Positions 1-13,200 are shown, counted from the stretch's first letter. The stretch is DNA of 64,000 nucleotides from Pseudomonadota bacterium (GCA_039193195.1 JBCCWS010000001.1:478530-542529), one strand, 5' to 3'. Notes: generated by a model not told the origin, from the letters alone. A program made the numbers and translations.

Positions 1-42
1 CCGATCCGTGTCCTTTATGTTGCGTCTGTCTTGGGCACTCAT
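1..42 (-). CDS. mrdA: Start of penicillin-binding protein 2 (partial)
   Basis: Only the first 14 codons are inside the window. They begin with ATG at 42 and read MSAQDRRNIKDTDR, running off the left edge. The basic residues followed by Ile-Lys-Asp resemble the cytoplasmic tip that precedes the membrane anchor in PBP2 proteins. The gene lies 25 bp downstream of mreD on the same strand, where mrdA (the peptidoglycan transpeptidase of the elongasome) normally sits in gammaproteobacteria. The call rests mainly on gene order, since no domain is visible. Confidence 0.55.
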   Translation of the reverse strand, partial: MSAQDRRNIKDTDR

Positions 43-67
43 GGGTGCGGGTGGCGCCGCCAGGCGC

Positions 68-562
68 TCAGCTGTCGGTGGCGGTGGTGGCGACGCGCGT
101 ACTGCTCACCAGCGCAAGTAGGGGCCACAAAGCCAACACGGTCGCGGCGCTCGTGAAGCGGGCGAAGCCACCGGTAGGTTGCCCTGCCACGCCGTCCACC
201 CACATGAGCAAAAACTCGTAGAGCGCGGCCAGCAGCGCCACGCTTGCGGTCTGGTGGCTGATTGGTGAGACCCGCATACGTAGGCGGAAACGTTGTGCGA
301 GGGCAGCCACGATGATCAGGGCTAGGGCATGCTGACCGAGGAAGGTGCCTTGAAGTGCATCGAGCAGAACGCCGCACACCCAGGCAGCAATCAGGCCGAA
401 ACTCTCCGGACGGCGCAGCACCCAATAGACTGTGAGCATCGGTAGCCAGGGCGGGCGTGCCAATTCGATCTCGGGGGGGAGTGGCATCACGCTCAGGGCA
501 AGGGCGAGGATTACCGAGACGACGATGATCCCGGTGGCGGTCTTGCTGACGCCGCCGGTCAT
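68..562 (-). CDS. mreD: Rod shape-determining protein MreD
   Basis: A 164-residue, very hydrophobic protein with about five membrane segments, as expected for the inner-membrane MreD subunit of the elongasome. It connects MreB filaments and MreC to lateral wall synthesis. An in-frame start exists upstream at 697, but it would overlap mreC by more than 130 bases. The ATG at 562 forms a 4-base ATGA overlap with the mreC stop and gives the usual family length, so I chose it. Translation is probably coupled to mreC. Confidence 0.9.
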   Translation of the reverse strand: MTGGVSKTATGIIVVSVILALALSVMPLPPEIELARPPWLPMLTVYWVLRRPESFGLIAAWVCGVLLDALQGTFLGQHALALIIVAALAQRFRLRMRVSPISHQTASVALLAALYEFLLMWVDGVAGQPTGGFARFTSAATVLALWPLLALVSSTRVATTATDS

Positions 563-1524
563 CGCTCCAGAGTGCTGGCGGTAAGTGCGCTGCTTGCGCT
601 CTTGGCGTCGGCGTCGTCCTTCGTCGACGAACTCGCACTCGCATCGGCCGTGAGGGTGGCTGGGTTGCCGCTGGTGCCCGCACCCTCCTGCGACCACACG
701 AGCAGGAGCTCGCGAGTTTGGTTTAGGCGTGCGGCGGGCTCTGCCTCGACAGTGGCGAAGGACTCGTCACCGTGGTGATCGATGGACGAGACCCTAGCCA
801 CCGGGTAGTTAGCCGGGAAGCTGCCACCAAGGCCGGAGGTAACGAGCAGGTCGCCCTCCCGAATGTCTGCTGACTTGGGTACGAAGGGAAGGTTCAGGCG
901 CCCCGTGTCGCCCGTTCCATAGGCGATCGTCAGCAGCCCCGTGCGGTTGACGGCCACCGGGATGGCGTGGCTGGGGTCGCTGATCAAGATCGCCTCTGAG
1001 GTCATGTCGTCGGCACGCAGCACCTGGCCTACGATCCCCTCTGCGTTGACCAGCGCTTGGCCGGGGAATGCTCCCGCATGCAGCCCGCGGTCGATGACAA
1101 CGCGGTGGCGAAAGCGGTCGTCGATGTCCACGGCCATGATTTCGCCGTGGAGCACACGATCGCTGATGCGCGCAGTCGAGTCCATCAATGCTCGAAGGCG
1201 TGCGTTCTCGGCTTCCAGCGCCGACAGGCGTAGCAAACCGACGCCGAGTTCTTGCTGGCGTTGGCGCAGGGCAGCGTTCTCGCGCCTAAGGCTGCGCTGG
1301 TCTCGAAAGTTGTCGCCCACCCACGCGACCATGGACGCTGGCGCATCCACCACGAGTTGTACGGGGTAGACGACGGCCGACAGAACCCGGCGAATCTGAT
1401 CGAGGTGGTGGAAGCGCGCATCAGCCCACATGAGGCAGATGGACATCGCGCCGAGGAGCACCAGCCTCAGGCCCAGATTGCCGCGTTGAAAGCGAGGGTT
1501 TGGCTGATGATCGTCGTACGTCAC
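559..1524 (-). CDS. mreC: Rod shape-determining protein MreC
   Basis: A 321-residue bitopic protein. One membrane segment lies near residues 18-36, followed by a coiled-coil stretch (about residues 70-115, rich in Glu, Arg, Leu and Ala). The periplasmic beta-domains include the conserved ISDPSHAIPV and TSGLGGSFPANYPV regions typical of MreC. The last 45 or so residues are a low-complexity Ser/Ala/Thr tail that is probably disordered. MreC scaffolds PBP2, MreD and RodA in the periplasm. The stop overlaps the mreD start by 4 bases. A gap of about 200 bases separates it from mreB, so a separate promoter there is possible, though I found no convincing one. Confidence 0.95.
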   Translation of the reverse strand: MTYDDHQPNPRFQRGNLGLRLVLLGAMSICLMWADARFHHLDQIRRVLSAVVYPVQLVVDAPASMVAWVGDNFRDQRSLRRENAALRQRQQELGVGLLRLSALEAENARLRALMDSTARISDRVLHGEIMAVDIDDRFRHRVVIDRGLHAGAFPGQALVNAEGIVGQVLRADDMTSEAILISDPSHAIPVAVNRTGLLTIAYGTGDTGRLNLPFVPKSADIREGDLLVTSGLGGSFPANYPVARVSSIDHHGDESFATVEAEPAARLNQTRELLLVWSQEGAGTSGNPATLTADASASSSTKDDADAKSASSALTASTLER

Positions 1525-1730
1525 AGCTCGGTGGTGCTCGGCAGCCTGCGTTGCAAGAATTACTCCACAATTCTCGCCGTTTTACAGGGCAATGCAAACA
1601 GTTACAAGTGTTAGATCAACAAATTGCGCCTGACAACGACGTTATGTGTCCAATCCGCGGGCACGCGATGGCAGATTCGTGCGCCAGTTCAAAAACCCGT
1701 GCGCGTGGGAGTCGGCCGTCGGCGTCTGAT

Positions 1731-2774
<1,044 letters not shown>

Positions 2775-2886
2775 TCACGCATGGCAATGGTGAAGCCCGC
2801 CACGATAGCAATGGGTGTCACCATGAGCAAGGCGCGTGTATCATCCTGCGCGTCTTCGGATCCCTTTTTTTCGAGGAAACTGCGCC

Positions 2887-3174
2887 ATGTCCCTGACCCC
2901 CGATGAGGTCAAAAAGATTGCTCACCTGGCACGCCTATCCATAGGCGAGAAGCAGGTACCGGACTTCGTCGACAACCTCTCGCGGATCATCGATTTCGTC
3001 CAGCAACTGGAGTCTGCTGACACCGCCGGCGTACAGCCGATGGCGCATCCCGTGCCGAGTACCCAGCGCCTGCGCGCGGACGAGGTGAGCGAGACCGATC
3101 ATCGCGAACGCTATCAGCGCAATGCCAGCAGCGTGCAGGAGGGCCTCTACCTGGTCCCCCGTGTCATTGAGTGA
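2887..3174 (+). CDS. gatC: Glu/Asp-tRNA amidotransferase subunit C
   Basis: A 95-residue protein starting MSLTPDEVKKIAHLARL, matching the helical N-terminus of GatC, and ending in the conserved LYLVPRVIE. GatC stabilises the GatA-GatB complex that converts misacylated Glu-tRNA(Gln) or Asp-tRNA(Asn) to Gln- or Asn-tRNA. The frame can be extended upstream to a GTG at 2836, but the ATG at 2887 fits the family length. It is the first gene of gatCAB-hslO. Confidence 0.95.
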   Translation: MSLTPDEVKKIAHLARLSIGEKQVPDFVDNLSRIIDFVQQLESADTAGVQPMAHPVPSTQRLRADEVSETDHRERYQRNASSVQEGLYLVPRVIE

Positions 3175-3243
3175 TGGCCCGTAAGCGCTCGCACGTGGCG
3201 CCCTGGGTCACCGTCTTGTCCTGCTGCTGTCCGAGACGCCCTC

Positions 3244-4710
3244 ATGCATGATCGATCCCTGTCCGAGCTGGCTGCCGCCCTGCGCACTCGGGAGGTGAGT
3301 GCCGTGGAGCTGGCGCGCCATTTCCTTGAGCGAATCGCGACCCACAACCCGCGCCTGAACGCGTTCATTACCGTGACCGAGGCGCAGGCGGTGGCTCAGG
3401 CCGAGGCGGCCGACGCGCGCATCGCCGCTGGCGAAGGTGGCCCGCTCACGGGCATTCCGATCGCTCATAAAGACCTCTTCTGTACGCGGGATGTGCGCAC
3501 CACCTGCGCCTCGCGCATGTTGGAGCACTTCATCGCCCCCTACGACGCGAGCGTCGTCGAACGGCTCGGCGCCGCCGGTTGCGTGATGCTCGGCAAGACC
3601 AATATGGACGAGTTCGCGATGGGCTCGTCTAACGAGAACAGCTACTTCGGGCCCGTGCTTAATCCCTGGGACGAGGCGCGAGTGCCTGGCGGGAGCTCGG
3701 GGGGCTCGGCCGCCGCGGTGGCCGCGCGCCTGGTCCCCGTCGCCACGGGCACGGACACGGGAGGATCGATCCGCCAGCCCGCAGCGCTCACGGGCATCAC
3801 CGGCGTCAAACCCACCTACGGCGCGGTGCCTCGCTACGGCATGATCGCGTTCGCGTCCAGCCTCGATCAGGGCGGCACGCTCACACATAGCGCCGCCGAT
3901 GCAGCCCTGATGCTCGAGGCGATGTGCGGCTTCGATCCGCGCGACAGCACGAGTGTCGATCGGCCGATGGGCGGCTACGCAGATGCGATCGCCAACGCCG
4001 AGCGCCTGGACGGCCTCAAGGTTGGGCTGCCCTTGGAGTTCTTTGGGGATCAGCTCGACAGCGCGATGCGCGCGCCCCTCGACGCGGCCGTCGCCACCCT
4101 GCGTGAACTCGGTGCCGCGGTGGTGGACGGGGTGAGCCTCGAGCACGTCGATCTCTCGGTGCCGGCCTACTACGTGGTGGCGCCCGCCGAGTGTTCCTCC
4201 AACCTGTCGCGTTTCGACGGCGTTCGCTACGGCTACCGCTGCGAAGACCCCAAGGACCTGCTCGACCTCTACACGCGCAGCCGAGGCGAGGGCTTCGGCG
4301 AGGAGGTCAAGCGGCGCATCATGACCGGCACCTACGCGCTCTCCGCCGGCTACTATGATGCGTACTACTTGAAGGCTCAGCAGGTGCGTCAGCTGATAAG
4401 CGGCGACTTCGCCAAGGCCTTCGAGCAGGTGGACGTTTTGCTCGCGCCCACTTCGCCGACGCCTGCCTTTCCCCTCGGCGAGAAGACTGACGATCCGATC
4501 ACCATGTACCTGAACGACATCTACACCATCGGCGTCAGCCTCGCCGGCCTGCCCGGCATGTCCGTGCCCTGCGGTGCGGTCGAGGGGTTGCCCGTGGGGA
4601 TGCAGATCATCTGTCCTCACTTCGAGGAGGCGCGCATGCTGCGAGTCGCTCACGCCTACCAGCAGGCCACGGATCATCACAAGCTTGCCCCTGAGGGGGT
4701 GGTCTCATGA
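3244..4710 (+). CDS. gatA: Glu/Asp-tRNA amidotransferase subunit A
   Basis: A 488-residue amidase-signature enzyme. The Lys in IPIAHKDLF, the Gly/Ser-rich signature [15 protein letters not shown] and the downstream [12 protein letters not shown] supply the Ser-cisSer-Lys triad that releases ammonia from glutamine. GatA feeds this ammonia to GatB. It lies 69 bp after gatC and its stop overlaps the gatB start by 4 bases (ATGA), so the two subunits are probably made by coupled translation. Confidence 0.97.
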   Translation: MHDRSLSELAAALRTREVSAVELARHFLERIATHNPRLNAFITVTEAQAVAQAEAADARIAAGEGGPLTGIPIAHKDLFCTRDVRTTCASRMLEHFIAPYDASVVERLGAAGCVMLGKTNMDEFAMGSSNENSYFGPVLNPWDEARVPGGSSGGSAAAVAARLVPVATGTDTGGSIRQPAALTGITGVKPTYGAVPRYGMIAFASSLDQGGTLTHSAADAALMLEAMCGFDPRDSTSVDRPMGGYADAIANAERLDGLKVGLPLEFFGDQLDSAMRAPLDAAVATLRELGAAVVDGVSLEHVDLSVPAYYVVAPAECSSNLSRFDGVRYGYRCEDPKDLLDLYTRSRGEGFGEEVKRRIMTGTYALSAGYYDAYYLKAQQVRQLISGDFAKAFEQVDVLLAPTSPTPAFPLGEKTDDPITMYLNDIYTIGVSLAGLPGMSVPCGAVEGLPVGMQIICPHFEEARMLRVAHAYQQATDHHKLAPEGVVS

Positions 4711-6155
4711 GCTGGGAAGTGGTGATCGGCCTCGAGGTTCACGCGCAGCTGCTTACGAATAGCAAGATATTTTCTGGGTCCCCAACGGCCTACGGCGCGG
4801 ATCCTAATACGCAGGCTAGCCTCATCGATCTGGGCTATCCCGGTGTCTTGCCAGTGCTGAATGCGAAGGCGGTAGAGATGGCGGTGCGTCTGGGCTTGGC
4901 GATCGACGCCGAAGTAGCCTATCGGTCCGTATTCGCGCGCAAGAACTATTTCTATCCCGATCTACCAAAGGGCTATCAAATCTCTCAGTACGAGCTCCCG
5001 ATCGTTGGGAGCGGGCATCTGGATATCGTCCTCGACGACGGCAGCGCCAAGCGCGTAGGGATTACCCGTGCGCATCTCGAAGAAGATGCGGGTAAGTCCT
5101 TGCACGAGGATTTCGATGGTCAGTCTGGGATTGACCTCAACCGCGCCGGCACGCCGCTGTTGGAGATTGTCTCCGAGCCAGACCTGCGCAGCGCGAAGGA
5201 AGCGACGGCCTACCTGCGAAAGCTGCGCACGCTCGTGCAGTATCTGGATATCTGCGACGGCAACATGCAGGAAGGCTCTTTGCGCTGTGATGCGAACGTC
5301 TCCATTCGCCCTCGCGGCGAGCGTACGCTGGGCACTCGGGCAGAGCTGAAGAACCTGAATTCAATTCGCTTTCTCGAGCGCGCCATCAACTACGAGGTGG
5401 AGCGGCAGATCGATGTGATCGACGGCGGCGGGCAAGTGGTGCAGGAGACTCGTCTCTACGACGAGGGCAAGGACGAGACGCGCGCAATGCGCAGCAAGGA
5501 AGAGGCGAACGACTACCGCTACTTCCCGGACCCGGATCTGCTGCCGGTGGAAATCGACGACGCTTACATCCGTGAAGTGCGGGCGAGCCTGCCGGAGCTT
5601 CCCGACGTCAAGCTCGCTCGCTTCGAGCAGGACTACGGCCTCGGCCCCGTTGATGCGCAAGTGCTCACCGCCAGCCGAGCGGTTGCGGATTACTTCGAGA
5701 CCGTGGTGGAGAAGGTTGGCCAAAACAACGCCAAGCTCGCCGCCAACTGGGTGATGGGGGATCTCTCCGGGGCGTTGAACAAGGAAGCTCTGGAGATCGA
5801 CGAGAGTCGCGTGGCGGCCGATCATCTGGCAGGCCTGTTGAGTCGGGTCATCGACAAGACGGTCTCCGGCAAGCTCGCCAAGCAGATCTTCGAGGCGATG
5901 TGGGCTGGCGAGGGCGATGCCGATGCGATCATCGAGGCGAAGGGTCTGAAGCAGATCACTGACAGCGGCGCGATCGAAGCGATGGTGGATGAGGCGATCG
6001 CCAACAACCCTAAGCAGCTCGAGCAGTACAGGGCGGGTAAGGAAGCTCTGCTGGGGTATTTCGTAGGTCAGGTGATGAAGGCGAGCAAGGGTAAGGCAAA
6101 TCCCGCTCAGGTGAACGAATTGCTCGAGGCCAAGCTCAATGCCAGTGACGGGTGA
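4707..6155 (+). CDS. gatB: Glu/Asp-tRNA amidotransferase subunit B
   Basis: A 482-residue GatB. It opens [13 protein letters not shown] and has the conserved [21 protein letters not shown] segment, the kinase/transamidase core ([16 protein letters not shown]) and a C-terminal tail domain ending near [10 protein letters not shown] that binds tRNA. It activates the misacylated glutamate or aspartate with ATP before amidation. It overlaps gatA by 4 bases and the downstream hslO by 17 bases. Confidence 0.97.
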   Translation: MSWEVVIGLEVHAQLLTNSKIFSGSPTAYGADPNTQASLIDLGYPGVLPVLNAKAVEMAVRLGLAIDAEVAYRSVFARKNYFYPDLPKGYQISQYELPIVGSGHLDIVLDDGSAKRVGITRAHLEEDAGKSLHEDFDGQSGIDLNRAGTPLLEIVSEPDLRSAKEATAYLRKLRTLVQYLDICDGNMQEGSLRCDANVSIRPRGERTLGTRAELKNLNSIRFLERAINYEVERQIDVIDGGGQVVQETRLYDEGKDETRAMRSKEEANDYRYFPDPDLLPVEIDDAYIREVRASLPELPDVKLARFEQDYGLGPVDAQVLTASRAVADYFETVVEKVGQNNAKLAANWVMGDLSGALNKEALEIDESRVAADHLAGLLSRVIDKTVSGKLAKQIFEAMWAGEGDADAIIEAKGLKQITDSGAIEAMVDEAIANNPKQLEQYRAGKEALLGYFVGQVMKASKGKANPAQVNELLEAKLNASDG

Positions 6156-7116
6156 ACCGCCAGCGCCTCCGCGAGACGATCCGGCGGATGAGGATGCGCA
6201 GCGCATCGAGCGCCATCCTGACAAGGTGCGGCGCTTCGTGTTCGAAGACACGCCCGTGCGCGGACAGCTCGTCGATCTAACGTCGAGTTGGAAGACTGCC
6301 CTGGCCTCTCGTCCGTACAGCATTCCCGTGCGTGAGGTGCTCGGTCAGGCGATGGGCGCTGTCGCCCTGCTCGCCTCCTCGCTCAAATTCGATGGCCGCA
6401 TGACGCTGCAGGTGACTGGCGAAGGCCCCTTGCGCATGCTGGTGGTCCAGTGTCGAAGTGATTTGACCATGCGCGCAATGGCGCAGGCAGAGGACAGGGC
6501 ACGCGAGGTGAGCTGCTTTCGCGATCTCGTGGGTGAAGGACGTCTCGTGCTTAGCATAGAGGCCACCGACGGCCAGCGATACCAAGGCATCGTCGCGCTG
6601 GACCAGCCGACGTTCGTCACCTGCCTAGAGGATTACTTCGCAAACTCGGAGCAGCTTCCAACACGCTTATGGCTGTCGGCGCAGCGCCAGCGGGTGGTAG
6701 GCTTGTTGCTACAGAAGATGCCCCTTGAAGAGAACGCGCCTGAGGCGAGCGTGTTGGAGGCGGGTAACCACTGGAACCGCTTGCAGGGTTTGGTCGACGT
6801 GATGCCGCCCGACGTCCTGACCCGCCATGGCGATGGGGCGCTTCTGCGCTATCTGTTCCCGCGCGACGATGTGCGCTTGTTTGATCCCACACCCGTGAAG
6901 TTCCGCTGTCCGTGCTCGCGGGAGCGTATCGAGCGCGTCCTGCGCATGATGGGGCGTGAGGAGGTAGAGGCAGAAATCGTCGAGAGTGGGTCCCTGAGCG
7001 TGTCCTGCGAGTTCTGTGGTAGCGCCTACGCGTTCGACGGGGAAGATGTACTCGAGGTGTTCTCCCGCGTTGACGACCGACCCGCAGGCGGCACGGGCGA
7101 CGTCATTCTGCACTGA
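6139..7116 (+). CDS. hslO: Redox-regulated holdase chaperone Hsp33
   Basis: A 325-residue Hsp33. The C-terminal zinc/redox switch is intact as C257-x-C259 and C290-x-x-C293. Reduced protein binds zinc; oxidation forms disulphides and activates ATP-independent holding of unfolding proteins. The chosen ATG at 6139 overlaps the end of gatB. It gives an N-terminal Pro/Asp-rich extension of about 25 residues, so a later start near residue 30 is possible but less well placed. Its linkage to gatB by overlap suggests co-transcription. Confidence 0.93.
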   Translation: MPVTGEPPAPPRDDPADEDAQRIERHPDKVRRFVFEDTPVRGQLVDLTSSWKTALASRPYSIPVREVLGQAMGAVALLASSLKFDGRMTLQVTGEGPLRMLVVQCRSDLTMRAMAQAEDRAREVSCFRDLVGEGRLVLSIEATDGQRYQGIVALDQPTFVTCLEDYFANSEQLPTRLWLSAQRQRVVGLLLQKMPLEENAPEASVLEAGNHWNRLQGLVDVMPPDVLTRHGDGALLRYLFPRDDVRLFDPTPVKFRCPCSRERIERVLRMMGREEVEAEIVESGSLSVSCEFCGSAYAFDGEDVLEVFSRVDDRPAGGTGDVILH

Positions 7117-7137
7117 ACCGCTTCAAGGGTAGGCACT

Positions 7138-8067
7138 ATGAGCAGCAATAGGGGCACGCACGAATATGTCGACGATCCGCGCAATGCGCAGATCCTGATC
7201 AACGTCAGCGGCGAACTCGTGCCACGCGCCCAAGCCACCGTTTCTGTGTTCGACTCGGGGTTCATCTTAGGCGACGGCGTATGGGAGGGCTTGCGGGTGC
7301 ACGATGGCGGCATCGCCTTCCTCGATCAGCATCTCGATCGTCTGTTCCAGGGGGCGAAGGCCATCGACATGGACATCGGCCTGTCGCGCGAGCAGCTCAC
7401 CGCGCGTCTGTTCCAGACCCTAGCGGCGAACGAGATGCACGACGGGGTACATATCCGCCTGATGGTGACCCGGGGAATCAAGGCTACGCCTTACCAGGAC
7501 CCACGTGTCACTATCGGCCAGGCCACCGTGGTGATTATCGCCGAGCATAAGAATCCCCTGCCGAGCACGGTGGAGCAGGGTATCCGCCTCGCCACCGTGC
7601 ACGTGCGGCGCGGCTACCCCGATGTGCAGGATCCGGCGCTCAACTCCCACAGCAAGCTCAATTGCATCACCGCCTGCATTCAAGCGGCCAAGGCCGGCGC
7701 CGATGAAGCCCTGATGCTCGATCCACACGGCTTCGTCGCCACCTGCAACAGCACCCATTTCTTCATCGTGCAGCCGAACGGGGAGCTGTGGACTTCGAGT
7801 GGAGACTACTGCTTGGGTGGCATCACGCGGGCGAATGTCATCGCCCTAGCGCGAGAGCAGGGCATGACCGTGCGCGAGCGCAACTTCACGCTGACTGACG
7901 TGTACTCGGCGGCCGAGGCTTTCGTGACGGGCACCTTTGCCGGTCTTGTGCCTGTGACGGAAGTCGACGGGCGATCGCTGACACCGAGGCGCGGGCCGGT
8001 GGTCGAGCGGCTCCAGCAGGCCTACCAGGCCTGGCTCGTTCAGCACCTGGTGCGAAAGCGCGCCTGA
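7138..8067 (+). CDS. Class IV PLP aminotransferase (branched-chain or D-amino-acid type)
   Basis: A 309-residue fold-type IV aminotransferase. The expected PLP-binding Lys is K173 in NSHSKLN, followed by the cofactor region EALMLDPHGFVATCNSTHFF and the GGITRANVI phosphate-binding loop. The family includes branched-chain aminotransferase, D-amino-acid aminotransferase and aminodeoxychorismate lyase. The sequence alone does not decide which reaction this copy performs. It starts 21 bp after hslO on the same strand. The next 150 bp are non-coding and lead to the SahR-like gene. Confidence 0.85.
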   Translation: MSSNRGTHEYVDDPRNAQILINVSGELVPRAQATVSVFDSGFILGDGVWEGLRVHDGGIAFLDQHLDRLFQGAKAIDMDIGLSREQLTARLFQTLAANEMHDGVHIRLMVTRGIKATPYQDPRVTIGQATVVIIAEHKNPLPSTVEQGIRLATVHVRRGYPDVQDPALNSHSKLNCITACIQAAKAGADEALMLDPHGFVATCNSTHFFIVQPNGELWTSSGDYCLGGITRANVIALAREQGMTVRERNFTLTDVYSAAEAFVTGTFAGLVPVTEVDGRSLTPRRGPVVERLQQAYQAWLVQHLVRKRA

Positions 8068-8182
8068 GGGCATGGGAGCCGCGTCCGGCGCGCCCTCGAG
8101 TCCCGAACCTCCCTGTTGCTTCCCGCCATCGCCGAAGGCAAGGCGTCCTGGCGCTGATCAGGCTCCGCCGTGACGCCGGTCA

Positions 8183-8219
8183 TTTGCAAAGTATAAAGAT
8201 ATCTGCATACTCGTATGCA
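8183..8219. promoter_or_regulatory. Probable autoregulatory operator/promoter of the SahR-like gene
   Basis: TGCATAC at 8204-8210 and GTATGCA at 8213-8219 form a perfect 7-bp inverted repeat with a 2-bp spacer, a geometry typical of ArsR-family operators. A second palindrome, TTTGCAAA, lies at 8183-8190, and a TATAAA hexamer at 8192-8197 could be the -10. The repeat runs into the first base of the start codon at 8219 and no Shine-Dalgarno sequence precedes that codon. A very short or absent 5' leader is therefore likely. The regulator assignment is inferred from position. Confidence 0.6.
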
Positions 8220-9199
8220 TGGGTGAAGCGCTGGCGCACACAATCGAGAGCTTGAAGGCGGTCGCCGAGGAGAGTCGGCTGCGCCTACTTGCCGTTTGTA
8301 GCCAAGGTGAGCTAAGCGTCACCGAATTGACGCGCATCTTGGGGCAGAGTCAGCCGCGGGTGTCCAGGCACCTGAAGGTGTTGCAGCACGCGGGGCTGCT
8401 GCTGCGCTTTCGGGAGCGTCATTCGGTGCTTTATCGCGCTGTCACCCGCGGCCTCGGCGCTGAGCTGGTGCGCCAAGCCTTGGCCATGGTCGCGGACGAC
8501 GACCCGCAGCTGCTTCGAGATCGCGAGCGCCTCGCGGAGATTCGCGCCGAGCGCGCGAGCGCAGCTGCCAGCTACCTGCGTTTTCACGCGGAGGATTGGC
8601 ACCGTCTGCTAGACGCGAGCATTGGCACTGCCGAATTCGCCAGGGCCGTATTGAACGCACTCGATGGGATGCGCGATGGCCACCTGGGGGAGCTGCTCGA
8701 TATCGGCACCGGAACTGGGCGGATCCTGAAGCTGCTCGGGCGCCACGCGGAGAGCGCCGTTGGCATCGATCTGGATCCGGAAATGCTGAAGGTGGCGAGG
8801 GCCGCGCTGCACGAGTCGGGCTTGGATCGGCAGGCGATGGTGCGCCAGGCAGATATGTACAACCTGCCCTTCGCCGCGGCGAGCTTCGACACGGTCACGA
8901 TGGATCAGATCCTGTTCGAAGCGCAGCGGCCGGCGGAGGTGGTGGCCGAAGCCTCGCGGGTGCTACGGGCAAACGGTTGCCTGCTAGTGGTCGATTTCGC
9001 CAGCAGTGCAGACGCCGCCAAGGCGCTCGATGGCGAGGGCCTCGCGCAGCAATTCGGCGTTAGAGAGTCCGACGTCGAGGAGTGGCTACGACGCGCCGGC
9101 CTCACCCATCAGCGCACCACGCGACTCGCCAGCGAATCGTTAACGGTGATGCTCACCGTTGCCCAGCGTGCCCCAGCCCAGCAGGTCGTGGCCGCATGA
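8219..9199 (+). CDS. sahR: ArsR-type regulator fused to a SAM-dependent methyltransferase domain (SahR-like)
   Basis: A 326-residue two-domain protein. Residues 1-95 are an ArsR winged helix (SVTELTRILGQSQPRVSRHLKVLQ contains the recognition helix). Residues 130-300 form a class I methyltransferase fold with a nucleotide loop, LLDIGTGTGRILKLL, and a following acidic strand end (VGIDLD). Known SahR regulators have this architecture, sense S-adenosylhomocysteine and repress methionine-cycle genes. Here the gene directly precedes metF and metH, which supports the role. No upstream in-frame start exists before a stop at 8171, so ATG 8219 is the only reasonable start. True methyltransferase activity cannot be excluded. 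Confidence 0.85.
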   Translation: MGEALAHTIESLKAVAEESRLRLLAVCSQGELSVTELTRILGQSQPRVSRHLKVLQHAGLLLRFRERHSVLYRAVTRGLGAELVRQALAMVADDDPQLLRDRERLAEIRAERASAAASYLRFHAEDWHRLLDASIGTAEFARAVLNALDGMRDGHLGELLDIGTGTGRILKLLGRHAESAVGIDLDPEMLKVARAALHESGLDRQAMVRQADMYNLPFAAASFDTVTMDQILFEAQRPAEVVAEASRVLRANGCLLVVDFASSADAAKALDGEGLAQQFGVRESDVEEWLRRAGLTHQRTTRLASESLTVMLTVAQRAPAQQVVAA

Positions 9200-9238
9200 A
9201 TACAACAACAGTACGAGTCCGCGCCTGCGGGCCCCTGA

Positions 9239-10147
<909 letters not shown>

Positions 10148-10255
10148 TCGGCAGGCACTAGCGAGCACGGCCAACGCCGCACGCCGGCCGCCCACGGAGC
10201 GACCGGCGCGACGTCGTCTCCAACGCATCCCAACTCTCCCCTAGGAATCTCCACC

Positions 10256-13200
10256 ATGGCTTCAGCATCCGAAACGCGCATCGCCGCCCTGCACGCCCTT
10301 CTCGAGGAACGCATCCTCGTGCTCGATGGCGCCATGGGGACCATGATTCAGCGCTACAAGCTGGATGAGGCCGCCTACCGCGGTGAGCAGTTCAAGGACT
10401 GGCACCTCGATGTGAAAGGCAACAACGACATGTTGGTGCTGACCCAGCCGCAGATTGTGAAGGAGATCCACCGCGCTTACCTCGAGGCAGGGGCGGATAT
10501 CGTTGAGACCAACACCTTCTCGGCTAACCACCCTGCGCTCGCGGACTACGACATGCAGGATTACGTGCGCGAGGTGAACCTCGCCGGCGCACGCCTGGCG
10601 CGCGAGGTGGCTGACGAGGTGACCGCTGAGACGGGCCATCAGCGCTTCGTCGCTGGCGTTCTCGGCCCGACCAACCGAACCGCATCCCTATCGCCGGACG
10701 TCAACGATCCGGGGAAGCGCAACATCACCTTCGACCAGCTCGCCGACACCTATGCCGACGGTGCACGCGCGCTTATCGAGGGCGGCGCAGATATGATGCT
10801 GGTTGAGACGATCTTCGACACCTTGAATGCCAAGGCAGCCCTATTCGGTATCCGTCGCGTGTACACCGAGCTCGGTATCGAGCTACCGATCTTCATCTCG
10901 GGCACGATTACGGACGCCTCCGGTCGCACGCTCTCTGGCCAGACCGGCGAGGCCTTCTGGAACTCCGTACGCCACTCCAACCCGCTGCTCATCGGCCTCA
11001 ACTGTGCGCTGGGTGCCGAGGAGCTACGCCCCTACCTGGAAGAGCTCTCGAACATCGCTGACACGAACGTGAGCGCGCACCCGAACGCGGGTTTACCCAA
11101 CGAGTTCGGTGAGTACGATCAAACGCCGCAGGAGATGGCGGCGATCATTCGCGAGTTCGCGCAGTCAGGGTTCCTCAATGTGGTCGGCGGCTGCTGCGGC
11201 ACGACGCCCGATCACATTCGCGCCATCGCTGAGACCGTGCGTGATATGCCCCGTCGGCAGATCCCCGACGTGCCGCGCAAGATGCGCCTTAGTGGCCTCG
11301 AGCCGCTGAACATTGGTGCAGACAGCCTGTTCCTCAACGTGGGGGAGCGCACCAACGTCACCGGTTCGGCAAAGTTCCGTAAGCTGATCGAGGCCGACGA
11401 CTACAACGCCGCCCTCGACGTGGCTCGCCAGCAGGTGGAGAGCGGAGCCCAGGTGATCGATATCAACATGGACGAGGGCATGCTCGACTCCGAGGCTGCA
11501 ATGGAGCGGTTCATGAACCTGATCGCTGGCGAGCCGGATATCGCTCGCGTGCCGGTGATGATCGATTCCTCCAAATGGAGCGTGATCGAGGCGGGCCTTA
11601 AGTGCACCCAGGGCAAGGCCATCGTCAACTCCATCAGCATGAAGGAAGGCATCGAGCCCTTCCTCGAACAGGCGCGCATGGTGCGCGACTACGGCGCAGC
11701 CGTGGTGGTCATGGCTTTCGATGAAAAGGGTCAGGCAGACACGATCGAGCGCAAGCACGAGATCTGCAAACGCTCCTATGAGCTGCTCACGCAGGAGCTC
11801 GATTTTCCGCCCGAGGACATCATCTTCGACCCGAACATCTTCGCGGTAGCGACGGGTATCGAGGAGCACAACAACTACGGCGTAGACTTCATCGAGGCCA
11901 CGCGCCTGATCAAGGAGAACCTCCCTCATGCGGCAGTGAGCGGCGGCCTCTCCAACGTGTCCTTCTCCTTCCGCGGCAACAACCCCGTGCGCGAGGCGAT
12001 GCATAGCGTGTTCCTCTACCATGCGATCCGCGCGGGCATGGACATGGCCATCGTCAACGCTGGCCAGCTGGCGATTTACGACGACATTCCCGACGAGCTT
12101 CGCGAGCACGTGGAGGACGTAATCCTCAACCGTCGCGACGACGCCACGGAGCGTCTCCTGGACATCGCCGCCAAGTACAAGGGCGACGGGTCGGCAGCGA
12201 AGAAGGTCGATAACAAGGCATGGCGCGAGCTGCCGGTGGAGAAGCGCCTGGAGCATGCCCTTGTCAAGGGCATCGACGAGTTCGTGATCGAGGACACGGA
12301 GGAGGCTCGCCAGGGCGCGGAGCGTCCCCTGCACGTGATCGAGGGGCCGCTGATGGACGGTATGAACGTGGTCGGCGATCTCTTCGGTGCCGGCAAGATG
12401 TTCTTGCCCCAGGTAGTGAAATCGGCTCGCGTAATGAAGAAGGCTGTGGCCCATCTCGTGCCGTTCATCGAGAAGGAGCAAGAGGAGAGTGGCGGTGGTG
12501 CCCGTAAGTCGAACGGCAAGATCCTGCTCGCCACGGTGAAGGGCGACGTGCATGACATCGGCAAGAACATCGTCGGCGTCGTGCTCCAATGCAACAACTT
12601 CGACGTGCTCGACATGGGTGTGATGGTTCCAGCGGAGAAGATCCTCGATAGGGCCCGCGAGGAGAACGTCGACATCATCGGATTGTCCGGTCTTATCACC
12701 CCGTCCCTGGACGAGATGGTGCACGTGGGATCAGAGATGCAGCGCCTGGGTATGGATATCCCGTTGTTGATCGGTGGCGCGACCACCTCACCAGCGCACA
12801 CGGCCGTGAAGATCGATCCGCAGTACGAAGGCCCTGTGGTGTACGTGAAGGACGCCTCGCGCGCCGTGGGCGTGGCCCAAGCCCTGGTGGGCGAGGACTC
12901 CCGCGTCACCTTCATGCAGAAGGTGAGCTCGGACTACGAGAAGCGTCGAAAGCAGCACGCCGGTCGCCATCGCAAGACGCCGAGCCTGACGCTCGAAGAG
13001 GCCCGCGCCAACCGCCTGCAGCCGGACTGGTCTAGCTACACCCCGCCCCGCCCCCTGAAGTCGGGCATTCACACCTTCGAGGATTATTCGCTCGAGGAGC
13101 TGATGCCGTACTTCGATTGGAAGCCGTTCTTCAACGCCTGGCAGCTGGCCGGTAAGTTCCCCCAGCTCCTGGAGGATCCGGTGGTCGGCGAGGAGGCGAC

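Noticed and set aside
3208..4680. A 490-codon open frame antisense to gatA
   Set aside because: gatA is certain by its catalytic motifs; the antisense frame is His/Arg/Val-rich without domains, as expected for the complement of GC-rich coding DNA.
11165..12724. A 519-codon antisense frame inside metH
   Set aside because: It lies opposite well-conserved MetH domains, has a codon-shadow composition and no recognisable protein feature.
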